A stretch of 7,354 bases of DNA from Anaerolineales bacterium (GTDB lineage Bacteria > Chloroflexota > Anaerolineae > UBA7937), in assembly GCA_030593425.1 (NCBI GenBank), contig JAUVHF010000074.1:1-7354 (forward strand), written 5' to 3'. Below, piece after piece: positions 1-6,560 of the stretch. The notes below the pieces were generated by a model. That model saw only the letters and a program-made list of their open reading frames with translations. It was not told the origin of the DNA and did not search any database. A program made the position numbers and the translations under genes. Positions within the stretch are counted from its first letter, which is position 1. Every line of letters starts with the position of its first letter.

Positions 1-854
1 ACGAGTGGCACCCCTTGATCAAGCAGGTTCAAGAAGCGGGGGCGGATGGCCTGGAACTCAACTTCGGTTGCCCTCACGGCATGCCGGAGAAGGGGATGGG
101 CTCCGTCCAAGGCCAAGACCCCACCATCGCCACGGAGATCACACGCTGGGCGAAAGAGGTCGCGACCGTGCCGGTGATGGTCAAGCTCACCCCAAATGTC
201 ACCGATATCGCCCAGATAGGAAAAGCCTGCCAGGAAGCCGGAGCCGATGCCATCGCAGCCATAGACACCGTTTCGTCCCTTATCGGGATAGACCTCGATC
301 GCCTGGAGCCGTTGCCCTCGGTGGGCGGGACCTCGTCCTTCGGCGGCCTCTCAGGCCCGGCGGTCAAGCCCATAGGTCTGCGCTGCATCGCTCAGTTGGC
401 GAAGGGGACCACCCTTCCCCTCTCCGGGATTGGCGGTATCGCCAAATGGCAAGATGCCGCCGAGTACATTCTAGTAGGCGCTTCAACGGTGCAAGTGTGT
501 ACAGCCGTCATGTTCCGGGGCTACAAGATTGTGGAGAAGATGAAGAAGCGGCTTTCTGCCTATATGGATGAGAAGGGCTTTGAGTCTGTGGCCAGGATGA
601 GAGGATATATCTTGCCCAAGATCACTGCCCACGAAGAGTTGAACTTCGGCTATAAGGTGGTAGCCGCTATCGACCAGGCCCTTTGCAGTAAGTGCGGACT
701 CTGCTACACCGCTTGCATGGACGGCGGCTGGCAGGCTATCGAGATGGAGAGCCGCCAGCTCTACCCCCGAGTGGTGGGCGAGAAGTGCGATGGCTGCTCT
801 CTTTGCCTGCACATCTGCCCGGTGGAGGGGTGTATTACCTTGGTGCCCGCTTGA
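1..854 (+). CDS. preA: NAD-dependent dihydropyrimidine dehydrogenase, PreA-type FMN/ferredoxin subunit (5' partial)
   Basis: The frame is open from base 3 to the TGA at 852-854, giving 283 residues. The start lies beyond the left edge; the TTG at 15 is internal. The product reduces uracil or thymine to the 5,6-dihydro form, the first step of reductive pyrimidine breakdown, normally with an FAD/NAD(P)H partner (PreT). The visible part covers the FMN barrel: LELNFGCPHGM, whose Cys (residue 23 of the fragment) matches the active-site Cys of dihydropyrimidine dehydrogenases, then VKLTPNVTDI, then the glycine-rich LSGIGGI and ILVGASTVQV segments that bind FMN phosphate. The C-terminus is a 2x[4Fe-4S] ferredoxin domain with two CxxCxxCxxxC sets (cysteine codons at 684, 693, 702, 714 and 786, 795, 804, 816); the second ends in CPVEGC. 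A dihydroorotate dehydrogenase is less likely, because the Cys-Pro-His-Gly motif and the C-terminal ferredoxin domain point to the PreA family, and the next gene is dihydropyrimidinase. Confidence 0.93.
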   Translation, partial: EWHPLIKQVQEAGADGLELNFGCPHGMPEKGMGSVQGQDPTIATEITRWAKEVATVPVMVKLTPNVTDIAQIGKACQEAGADAIAAIDTVSSLIGIDLDRLEPLPSVGGTSSFGGLSGPAVKPIGLRCIAQLAKGTTLPLSGIGGIAKWQDAAEYILVGASTVQVCTAVMFRGYKIVEKMKKRLSAYMDEKGFESVARMRGYILPKITAHEELNFGYKVVAAIDQALCSKCGLCYTACMDGGWQAIEMESRQLYPRVVGEKCDGCSLCLHICPVEGCITLVPA

Positions 855-871
855 AGCGAGCCACCATTCTT

Positions 872-877
872 AGGAGG
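872..877 (+). promoter_or_regulatory. Ribosome binding site of the dihydropyrimidinase gene
   Basis: AGGAGG sits 6 nt before the ATG at 884. It decides the start: the same frame is open back to 692, but that extension overlaps the preA end, has no good site and encodes no recognisable domain. The aminotransferase and the semialdehyde dehydrogenase genes have the same motif at the same 6-nt distance. Confidence 0.85.
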
Positions 878-883
878 GCGAGA

Positions 884-2260
884 ATGGACACTGTGGTAAC
901 CAATGGAACCGTTGTCACGGCTACAGAAACCTATCAGGCGGATATAGGTATCGAGAAGGGGAAGATCGCGGCGCTCGGCCGAGGTTTAGTGGGCGTAGAG
1001 ACCATCGATGCCCAGGGCAACTACGTCTTCCCCGGAGCCATTGACGTCCACACCCACTTCGAACTGCCCTTCATGGGCACCGTCTCCGCCGATGATTTCG
1101 AGACCGGGAGCATCGCCGCAGCGTGCGGCGGCACGACCACCTTTATAGACTTCGCCATTCAGGGGCAGGGAGAGACCCTGCACCAGGCTCTGGAGATTTG
1201 GATGGAGAGGGCCAAGGGGAAGGCGGCCATCGATTATGGCTTCCACGTGGCCATAGGAGATATGACCGACGAGGTGATGAAGGTAGAGATGGCCGAAATG
1301 GCAGAGCAAGGTATTACCAGTTTCAAACTCTTTATGGCTTATAAGGGTACCTTCATGGTGGATGATGAAACCCTTTTCAAGTCTCTCCTCAAGGCTAAGG
1401 AACTGGGAGCGCTCATCATGGTGCACGCCGAGAACGGCGATGTTTTGCATTGCCTCATAAACAAGCACATGGCCGAGGGCAAGAGGGAGCCGATCTGGCA
1501 CGCTCGAAGTCACCCTCCCGAAGCGGAGGCCGAGGCTGCTGGCCGGGCCATCATCTTGGCCGCTCTGGCTGGAGCCCCTATCTATATCGTCCATTTGAGC
1601 GCGGCTCAGGCTCTGGAGAAGGTGAAGGAGGCCCGGGATGAAGGGCAGCCTGTTCTGGCCGAGACCTGCCCTCAATATCTCTTCTTCAACACCGAGCACT
1701 ACAAGTTGCCCAATTTCGAGGGGGCGAAATACGTGATGTCTCCGCCGCTGCGAGACAAGGGGAACGAGGAGTCGCTCTGGCAAGGGCTAACCTCTGGCCA
1801 TCTGCAGGTGGTAAGCACCGACCATTGCCCCTTCAACTTCCTGGGTCAGAAAGATATGGGTAGAGACGACTTCTCCAAGATCCCCAATGGCATGCCCGGT
1901 GTAGAGACAAGAGTGCCCTTGATCTACCACTTCGGGGTGAACGAAGGGCGCTTCTCCATCAACAGGTTCGTAGAACTGGTCTCCACCAACCCAGCCCGTC
2001 TATTCGGCCTGGCTCCTCAGAAGGGCACCATCTCCATAGGGGCGGACGCGGATCTGGTCATCTTCGACTCCCAAAAAGAGGTTCGCCTCAGTGTGGAAAA
2101 CCTGCACATGAATGTAGACCACAGCCCCTATGATCACATCACCGTAAGAGGGTATCCAGTGCTGACCATGCAGAGAGGCAAGATCATCGTCAAAGATGGC
2201 CACTTTGTGGGCCAGGTGGGGGCTGGCCAGTTTCTGAAACGGAGGCGCATAGAGATATAG
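884..2260 (+). CDS. hydA: Dihydropyrimidinase / D-hydantoinase
   Basis: This is a 458-residue cytosolic amidohydrolase, the usual length for the family. It hydrolyses the ring of dihydrouracil or dihydrothymine to N-carbamoyl-beta-alanine or N-carbamoyl-beta-aminoisobutyrate. The binuclear metal site is complete: HTH at residues 56-58, Lys148 in SFKLFMAYKG (the lysine that is carbamylated in this family), His181 in VHAENGD, His237 in IVHLSA and Asp313 in STDHCPF. Tyr153 matches the conserved tyrosine that stabilises the transition state. PGAIDVHTHFE and the C-terminal GADADLVIFD beta-sandwich segment are also typical. It starts 29 nt after preA, so the two are almost certainly co-transcribed. 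Dihydropyrimidinase and D-hydantoinase cannot be separated by sequence alone. The preA neighbour upstream and the beta-amino-acid genes downstream favour a true pyrimidine-degrading role. Allantoinase is unlikely given the motif set and context. Confidence 0.94.
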   Translation: MDTVVTNGTVVTATETYQADIGIEKGKIAALGRGLVGVETIDAQGNYVFPGAIDVHTHFELPFMGTVSADDFETGSIAAACGGTTTFIDFAIQGQGETLHQALEIWMERAKGKAAIDYGFHVAIGDMTDEVMKVEMAEMAEQGITSFKLFMAYKGTFMVDDETLFKSLLKAKELGALIMVHAENGDVLHCLINKHMAEGKREPIWHARSHPPEAEAEAAGRAIILAALAGAPIYIVHLSAAQALEKVKEARDEGQPVLAETCPQYLFFNTEHYKLPNFEGAKYVMSPPLRDKGNEESLWQGLTSGHLQVVSTDHCPFNFLGQKDMGRDDFSKIPNGMPGVETRVPLIYHFGVNEGRFSINRFVELVSTNPARLFGLAPQKGTISIGADADLVIFDSQKEVRLSVENLHMNVDHSPYDHITVRGYPVLTMQRGKIIVKDGHFVGQVGAGQFLKRRRIEI

Positions 2261-2389
2261 AAAAACGCGCCACCGGCCTGCGCCTAGCCGGGGAGGCGTG
2301 GCTAGCGTAGTGCCCTGGGGGGGTGATCTCCAAGAGGACAACCCTGGGGCCAAGTCACTCGAAAAGGCACCTCAGAGAGGAGGTTTTAG
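2261..2389 (+). other. Structured 129-nt spacer before the aminotransferase gene
   Basis: This GC-rich spacer interrupts an otherwise tight operon. It holds overlapping inverted repeats: CCGGC/GCCGG (2273-2277 with 2287-2291), CGCCT/AGGCG (2281-2285 with 2294-2298) and CTAGCC/GGCTAG (2284-2289 with 2300-2305). These share bases and so are mutually exclusive. CCCTGGGG occurs twice (2313-2320 and 2342-2349). No T-run follows any stem, so it is not an intrinsic terminator. I recognise no known riboswitch class. It may be an RNA processing or attenuation site, or simply a GC-rich spacer. Confidence 0.4.
2369..2384 (+). promoter_or_regulatory. Aminotransferase ribosome binding site inside a small hairpin
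   Basis: AGGAGG at 2378-2383 lies 6 nt before the ATG at 2390. Just upstream, ACCTC (2369-2373) is perfectly complementary to GAGGT (2380-2384), with a 6-nt loop AGAGAG, so most of the Shine-Dalgarno could be paired. A five-pair stem is weak and may be chance. The other intact genes here show no obvious counterpart. Confidence 0.45.
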
Positions 2390-3733
2390 ATGCCTGCCGA
2401 AACTAGAGCCCAAGAGTTAATCGACCTAAACCGTCGTTATACCTTCTTCTCCTGGTCGGTGCAGTCGGCGGTCAAGCCGCTGGTTGTGGTGGGGGCTAAG
2501 GGTCCTTACTTTTGGGACGCTGAGGGCAAGAGGTATTTGGACTTTGCCTCCCAGTTGATGAATGTTAATACGGGCCATCAGCATCCCAAGGTGGTGGCAG
2601 CCATCAAGGAGCAAGCGGAGAGGCTCTGTTACGCCTACCCTGGAATGGCCACCCAGCCTCGTGGGGAGTTAGGAAGGCTGCTGGCCGAGGTGACGCCTGG
2701 CGATCTGAGCAAGACTTTCTTCACTTTGGGGGGTGCAGAGGCGGTGGAGAACGCCATCAAATTGGCCCGGCTTTGCACTAGTCGGCAAAAGATAATAACC
2801 CGCTATCGTTCCTATCACGGTGCTACCTATGGGGCTATGAGCGCCACGGGAGATCCCCGTCGCCTCCCGGTGGAGCCAGGCATACCAGGCATCGTGCGGG
2901 TCTTTGACCCCTACTGCTACCGCTGCATCTTCGGCCAGGAGCGCGCGACCTGCCATCGGGAGTGTATCACCCACATCGAGGAGGTGATCAAATTCGAGGG
3001 CCCGGACAAGGTGGCGGCTTTGCTCTTTGAGGGCGTGACTGGCTCCAGCGGCATCTTCGTCCCTCCAGATGATTATTGGCCTCGCTTGCGAGAGATGTGC
3101 GATAAGTATGGCATCTTGGTCATCTCCGATGAGGTCATGAGCGGCTTTGGGCGCACAGGCGAGTGGTTTGCGGTGGACAACTGGCAAGTGGTCCCCGACA
3201 TCATGGTTATGGCCAAGGGCCTCACCTCGGGTCACATACCCTTGGGCGCGGTTATCGTCTCTCAATCCATCGCCGATCACTTTGAGGATCGCTATCTACC
3301 CTTGGGGCTGACTTATAGCGCTCATACCTTGGCCTGTGCCGCTGGGGTGGCAACGATCAAAGCCTACCAAGAGGATGGGCTCATCGAGAACGCCAAGCGG
3401 ATGGGCCAAACTCTGGGGCGGAGCCTGGAGGCTCTCAAAGCGAAGCACGCCTCGGTGGGCGATGTGCGCTACATAGGGCTCTTCTCGGTCATCGAGTTGG
3501 TGAAGGACAAAAAGACCAGGGAACCCCTCGCCCCCTGGAACGCCAAGCCTGAGGAGATGGGGGTGATGGCCGAGGTATTGCCCGCCTTACGGGAGCGAGG
3601 GTTGAGCACCTTCGTCAAGTGGAACTGGATCTTCGTGGTGCCGCCCTTATGTGTCACCGAAGAGGAGCTGAGGGAGGGGCTGAGCATCATCGACGAGGTT
3701 CTGGAGATGACGGACAAAGAAGCACGCTCGTGA
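2390..3733 (+). CDS. Class III PLP-dependent omega-aminotransferase (probable beta-alanine / beta-aminoisobutyrate transaminase)
   Basis: This 447-residue protein is full length for class III (4-aminobutyrate / omega-amino acid) aminotransferases, a cytosolic fold-type I PLP family. Visible elements are GGAEAVENAIK (114-124, cofactor phosphate loop), SYHGATYG (141-148, ring stacking), ISDEVMSGFGRTG (245-257, with Asp247 contacting the PLP nitrogen), AKGLTSG with the Schiff-base Lys276, and LTYSAHTLA (307-315). Between flavodoxin-like strands lie four cysteines, C176-x2-C179-x8-C188-x3-C192, in a segment beginning PYCYRC. Related members of the family often carry a similar cysteine-rich insert. 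Its place between dihydropyrimidinase and a semialdehyde dehydrogenase suggests that it converts beta-alanine to malonate semialdehyde and beta-aminoisobutyrate to methylmalonate semialdehyde, with pyruvate or 2-oxoglutarate as acceptor. Taurine or 4-aminobutyrate specificity cannot be excluded from sequence. Class assignment is firm; substrate is inferred from context. Confidence 0.9.
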   Translation: MPAETRAQELIDLNRRYTFFSWSVQSAVKPLVVVGAKGPYFWDAEGKRYLDFASQLMNVNTGHQHPKVVAAIKEQAERLCYAYPGMATQPRGELGRLLAEVTPGDLSKTFFTLGGAEAVENAIKLARLCTSRQKIITRYRSYHGATYGAMSATGDPRRLPVEPGIPGIVRVFDPYCYRCIFGQERATCHRECITHIEEVIKFEGPDKVAALLFEGVTGSSGIFVPPDDYWPRLREMCDKYGILVISDEVMSGFGRTGEWFAVDNWQVVPDIMVMAKGLTSGHIPLGAVIVSQSIADHFEDRYLPLGLTYSAHTLACAAGVATIKAYQEDGLIENAKRMGQTLGRSLEALKAKHASVGDVRYIGLFSVIELVKDKKTREPLAPWNAKPEEMGVMAEVLPALRERGLSTFVKWNWIFVVPPLCVTEEELREGLSIIDEVLEMTDKEARS

Positions 3734-3750
3734 AAGGCAGACAACTAAAA

Positions 3751-3756
3751 AGGAGG
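3751..3756 (+). promoter_or_regulatory. Ribosome binding site of the semialdehyde dehydrogenase gene
   Basis: AGGAGG lies 6 nt before the ATG at 3763. It rules out the longer in-frame opening at 3619, which would overlap the end of the aminotransferase gene by over 100 nt and adds an arginine-rich, family-unlike N-terminus. The junction sequence AGGAGGGC is shared with the preA-hydA junction. Confidence 0.85.
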
Positions 3757-3762
3757 GCAGAG

Positions 3763-5211
3763 ATGAAAGCGATTAAGAACTACATCAACGGACAATGGGT
3801 CGATTCGAAGTCGACTCAGATTCTGGACGTTATGAACCCGGCCACCACCGAGGTCATAGCCCGAGTTCCTCTTTCGACCCCTGATGAAGTGAGAACAGCG
3901 ATAGAGGCGGCCAAAGATGCCTTTTGGGAATGGAGGGAGACGCCCCCGCTCTCCAGGGTAAGATATATGTTCAGATTGAAAGATCTGATGGAGGAACATT
4001 TTGAGGAACTCTCCAGGGTTATCGTCCAGGAGGAGGGAAAATGTATCGACGAAGCCCGAGGTGAGGTGAGGCGCGCTATCGAACAGGTAGAGGTGGCCAC
4101 TGGTATCCCTTCCCTGATGATGGGCTACAACCTAGAGGATATTGCCATGGGCATAGACGAGTATTGTGTGCGGCAGCCTCTCGGCGTCTTCTGCGCGATC
4201 GCCCCCTTCAACTTCCCCCTCATGGTTTCTCTCTGGTTTCTACCCTATGCCGTGGCCTGTGGCAATACCTACATCGTGAAGCCGTCGGAGCAAGTGCCTC
4301 TCAGTCAAAACAGACTCTTTGAACTGATGGATGAGGCCGGCTTTCCCGAGGGGGTGGTGAACCTGGTTAACGGCGCCAAAGAGGTAGTCGATACACTTTT
4401 GGAAAGCCCTGATGTAGAAGGGGTTTCCTTTGTCGGCTCCACCAGGGTAGGCAGATATATCTACCAAAAAGCCGCGGAGAATGGCAAGAGGGCCCAGTGC
4501 CAGACTGGAGCCAAGAACTTTCTAGTGGTGATGCCGGACGCGAATCTGGATAGGACAGTGGCTTCGCTCCTGACTTCCTTCTTTGGTTGTGCTGGAGAAC
4601 GGTGTTTATCGGGAGCAGTTCTTCTCGCCGTCGGCGATATCTATGAGCCCCTAAAGGAGAGGTTTGTTGACGCCGCCTCCAGGCTCAAGGTGGGCTATGG
4701 CCTTGACGAAACGGTTCAGATGGGCCCTGTCATCTCCAAGAGCCACATGGAGCGCGTTTTGGGACACATCGAAAAAGGACTAGAGGAGGGCGCGAAACTC
4801 GTACTCGACGGGAGAACTACAGAGGTGGAAGAGTATCCGAACGGATTCTTCATCGGCCCCACCATCTTCGACCAAGTGAGACCCCAGATGACCATCGCCA
4901 ACGAGGAGATCTTCGGTCCCGTGGCCTGCATAATCAAGACGAGGGATCTCGATGAGGCCATAGATATCATCCACGCCAACCCCTACGGCAACGCGGCCTC
5001 CATCTACACCTCAAGCGGCAAATGGGCCCGAGAGTTCAACTATAGAGTCCAATGCGGCAACATCGGCATTAACATCGGAATAGTCGCTCCCATGGCCTTC
5101 TTCCCCTTTAGCGGATGCAAAGATTCCTTCTTCGGAGACCTACACGGCCAAGGCAGGGATGCTATTGACTTCTTCACCGAGAATAAGATCGTGATTTCCA
5201 GATGGTTCTGA
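3763..5211 (+). CDS. mmsA: CoA-acylating methylmalonate/malonate-semialdehyde dehydrogenase
   Basis: This 482-residue protein belongs to the aldehyde dehydrogenase superfamily, MmsA/IolA (ALDH6) type. It oxidises malonate semialdehyde to acetyl-CoA and methylmalonate semialdehyde to propionyl-CoA, using NAD+ and CoA and releasing CO2. Visible elements are the N-terminal YINGQWVDS (7-15), APFNFP (147-152) with oxyanion-hole Asn150, VKPSEQ with Lys173 for NAD binding, FVGSTRVG (223-230), catalytic Cys281 in GERCLSG and EIFGP (382-386). The general-base Glu of hydrolytic aldehyde dehydrogenases is absent: the segment reads QTGAKNFLVVMPDA (247-260), with the GAKN..VVMPDA pattern of the CoA-dependent branch. 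Arg104 and Arg280 match the carboxylate-binding arginines of this family by remembered alignment. The C-terminal FFPFSGCKDSFFGDL and final ISRWF are typical. It starts 29 nt after the aminotransferase and supplies the last step of the pathway. Use in inositol or valine breakdown is possible elsewhere but less likely in this context. Confidence 0.94.
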   Translation: MKAIKNYINGQWVDSKSTQILDVMNPATTEVIARVPLSTPDEVRTAIEAAKDAFWEWRETPPLSRVRYMFRLKDLMEEHFEELSRVIVQEEGKCIDEARGEVRRAIEQVEVATGIPSLMMGYNLEDIAMGIDEYCVRQPLGVFCAIAPFNFPLMVSLWFLPYAVACGNTYIVKPSEQVPLSQNRLFELMDEAGFPEGVVNLVNGAKEVVDTLLESPDVEGVSFVGSTRVGRYIYQKAAENGKRAQCQTGAKNFLVVMPDANLDRTVASLLTSFFGCAGERCLSGAVLLAVGDIYEPLKERFVDAASRLKVGYGLDETVQMGPVISKSHMERVLGHIEKGLEEGAKLVLDGRTTEVEEYPNGFFIGPTIFDQVRPQMTIANEEIFGPVACIIKTRDLDEAIDIIHANPYGNAASIYTSSGKWAREFNYRVQCGNIGINIGIVAPMAFFPFSGCKDSFFGDLHGQGRDAIDFFTENKIVISRWF

Positions 5212-5367
5212 AAGAACGTTAGGGCAGGAACGAGGAAGTGACAAGTGAAGAAGGCACCGGCGATTGGGGTGCCTGATGCCGAAGTCGGTTTGCAGCAAGC
5301 GGGTAGTGACCCTTGACCAGCCTACTTGCCGTGAGCAGAGCCCCTGGGCGTGCGAAGGAGATCGGAA
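5212..5367 (+). other. 156-nt spacer with several potential hairpins
   Basis: No gene is visible. Inverted repeats are AGGCACC/GGTGCCT (5252-5258 with 5268-5274; 7 pairs, 9-nt loop) and CAA-gc-GGGT with ACCCTTG (5296-5304 with 5309-5315; 7 pairs, 2-nt bulge). The latter competes with GCAA/TTGC plus GTAG/CTAC pairing that reaches to about 5329. A small GCC/GGC stem lies at 5340-5349. None is followed by a T-run, so no canonical intrinsic terminator ends the operon here. I could not match the pattern to a known riboswitch. It could be a 5' leader for the next gene or a 3' end of the mmsA transcript. Confidence 0.35.
5355..5360 (+). promoter_or_regulatory. Ribosome binding site of the ferritin-like gene
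   Basis: AAGGAG lies 7 nt before the ATG at 5368. It favours this start over the in-frame GTG at 5350, which would place the motif inside the coding sequence and add six mostly charged residues (MRRRSE). Confidence 0.7.
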
Positions 5368-5817
5368 ATGGAGTTGGGTACGTTGGGCGCTGTCCTAAGA
5401 TTCGCTATCGAACTCGAAGGTCAGAGTGCAGAATTCTACCAAGAGGCAGCTTCCCTGGCGAAACATCCGCTCGCTGAAGGGGTTCTCTTGGCCCTCGCCG
5501 AGGCAAAGAGAAAGCGCAAGGAACTCTTGGAAAGGAGCCGGCGAGAGCACATCAACGAGATGCTTCTCGAACCCATCGCGGGCTTGAGGGGAAGCGACTA
5601 CCTAATCGAGAGGGAATTGTCTTCGAAAATGAGTCACTACGACGCGCTGCGGTTAGCCATCGAATTGGAGGAGAACAGCCGAAGATTCTACTTCGACGGA
5701 GTCGGAAGGGTGAACTTGCCCGAGCTGACCAGAGTATTCGAGAAACTGGGTGAAGAAAACGCTGATCATAAGCTCAGATTGGACTCCCTTCACAACAAAG
5801 AAGGGCCTGGGGCGTGA
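5368..5817 (+). CDS. Small ferritin/rubrerythrin-like helical protein with an incomplete diiron motif
   Basis: This is a 149-residue, all-helical, soluble protein with no signal peptide or membrane segment. Two half-repeats are visible: FAIELEGQSAEFYQ (12-25) with LALAEAKRKRKELLE (41-55), and LAIELEENSRRFYF (96-109) with KLGEENADHKLRL (126-138). This is the four-helix pattern of the rubrerythrin/ferritin-like superfamily (AIExE..A..FY, then E-E-x-x-H). The helix 1 and helix 3 glutamates (Glu17, Glu101) are kept. The ExxH of helix 2 reads K47..R50, and that of helix 4 reads N131..H134. A normal diiron centre therefore looks unlikely, although nearby Glu45 and Glu130 could partly substitute. 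The C-terminal rubredoxin domain of classical rubrerythrin is absent. It follows mmsA after 156 nt on the same strand, so co-transcription is uncertain. No role in pyrimidine breakdown is evident. The fold assignment is moderately sure; the function is unknown. Confidence 0.75.
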   Translation: MELGTLGAVLRFAIELEGQSAEFYQEAASLAKHPLAEGVLLALAEAKRKRKELLERSRREHINEMLLEPIAGLRGSDYLIERELSSKMSHYDALRLAIELEENSRRFYFDGVGRVNLPELTRVFEKLGEENADHKLRLDSLHNKEGPGA

Positions 5818-6053
5818 AGTCACATCGTCGTCCGCGAAATCCAACGCCTTCTGGTGTTGACTCAATGTCCTGCGCATGGACAATAGGCGAGTCTGCACCC
5901 CATACCCCGTTTTGATATCGGTGCGTAGCCTGCAAAGATTTTGCCGACCGGCGACGACACTCGAGAGCGATGAGGCTCGATCAAGATCAGGATTTGGCAT
6001 CAGAGTCTCTGGGACGTGGTCGTGTTGCCCACAGACTGTCGCCGCCTAGAGGC
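5818..6053 (+). other. Intergenic region without a gene; two adjacent hairpins near its start
   Basis: CAACGCC (5842-5848) and GGTGTTG (5853-5859) form a 7-pair stem with one G-T pair and the loop TTCT. TGTCC/GGACA (5866-5870 with 5878-5882) follows directly. They lie 25-65 nt past the ferritin-like stop codon and could mark a transcript end, but neither has the T-run of an intrinsic terminator. The rest, to 6053, should hold the second half of the transposase whose first half is at 6054-6560, but I found no DDE-domain motif in any minus frame. The open minus frame at 5653-6000 overlaps the ferritin-like gene and has no recognisable domain. Confidence 0.4.
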
Positions 6054-6560
6054 TCATACCCGAGCCATGGCCGATGAGGAAACGGAGATCGTTGTGCACG
6101 GCCTACTGTCAGGCTTGATAGTCACTCCGTATCCGGACGGTATTGAAGCCTGGTAGATTCCACCATCCAGCAAGTTAGTGCAGCGTTGCGCTGTTCGCTC
6201 GTTGATCTCGACTGTCTTGGCAATCTCGATCGCGTTCAGTTTCAATTGCCGCAGTCCGATCACCAACAGCCATTCTGTGGGCTCCAATTTGCTGCTCTCT
6301 AAGATCGTGCTTGTCCGGTCATTGAAGGTGGCGAACTGCTGACCCAAACACGCAGCACAGTCGAGGCAGTTGTAACGCCGCAAGCCGTTGCTGCAACGTT
6401 CGTGCTTCTCGATAGAGCGGCTCCCACGACGCGGACGGGTCACCCCGTCCGGCCAACGCCGTTGCTGCATATAATCAGTGGCCTTGTGACTATCCTGCAA
6501 GTACGGTATCAAGTGTTTCATCTGGTTGCCCGCCGTATCAAGTTCTTTTTGGACAACCAC
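6054..6560 (-). pseudogene. IS1595-family transposase remnant (N-terminal part)
   Basis: The minus-strand frame encodes up to 168 residues from ATG 6560; a later Met at 6521 (MKHLIPYLQD) is the more family-like start. The segment QRRWPDGVTRPRRGS (33-47) matches the IS1595/ISXO2-type opening 'RWPDGV-CPxCGS', followed by EKH, GLRRYNCLDC (59-68), FNDRTSTI (79-86) and a helix-turn-helix-like stretch around 92-130 (EWLLVIGLRQL, EIAKTVEINERTAQR). The first zinc-ribbon cysteine pair is replaced by Arg42 and Arg45. Both codons are CGT (6435-6437 and 6426-6428), each one transition from TGT, while Cys65 and Cys68 remain. A short insertion (AACLGQQFA) follows the second pair. The frame stops at 6054 with no catalytic DDE domain, where intact members run to roughly 300 residues. 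It is therefore a dead, decayed relic. It is read against the flanking genes and separates them. Family assignment rests on remembered motifs. Confidence 0.7.

Noticed and set aside
692..883. Upstream extension of the dihydropyrimidinase frame
   Set aside because: It overlaps the preA ferredoxin domain and encodes a non-family arginine-rich leader, while AGGAGG points to the ATG at 884.
986..1783. Long minus-strand open frame (265 codons) opposite the dihydropyrimidinase gene
   Set aside because: It is fully antisense to a gene with a complete catalytic motif set, has no ribosome binding site or recognisable domain, and is best explained by codon bias of the + strand gene. The same holds for the minus frame at 2669-3280 opposite the aminotransferase.
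2323..2406. Possible 27-residue leader peptide from GTG 2323 overlapping the aminotransferase start
   Set aside because: It lacks a normal ribosome binding site (only a G-run precedes it), has no repeated regulatory codons, and runs into the next gene in another frame. Chance is the simpler explanation.
5842..5882. Intrinsic terminator after the ferritin-like gene
   Set aside because: Two stems exist, but neither is followed by a T-run, so only hairpins are reported.
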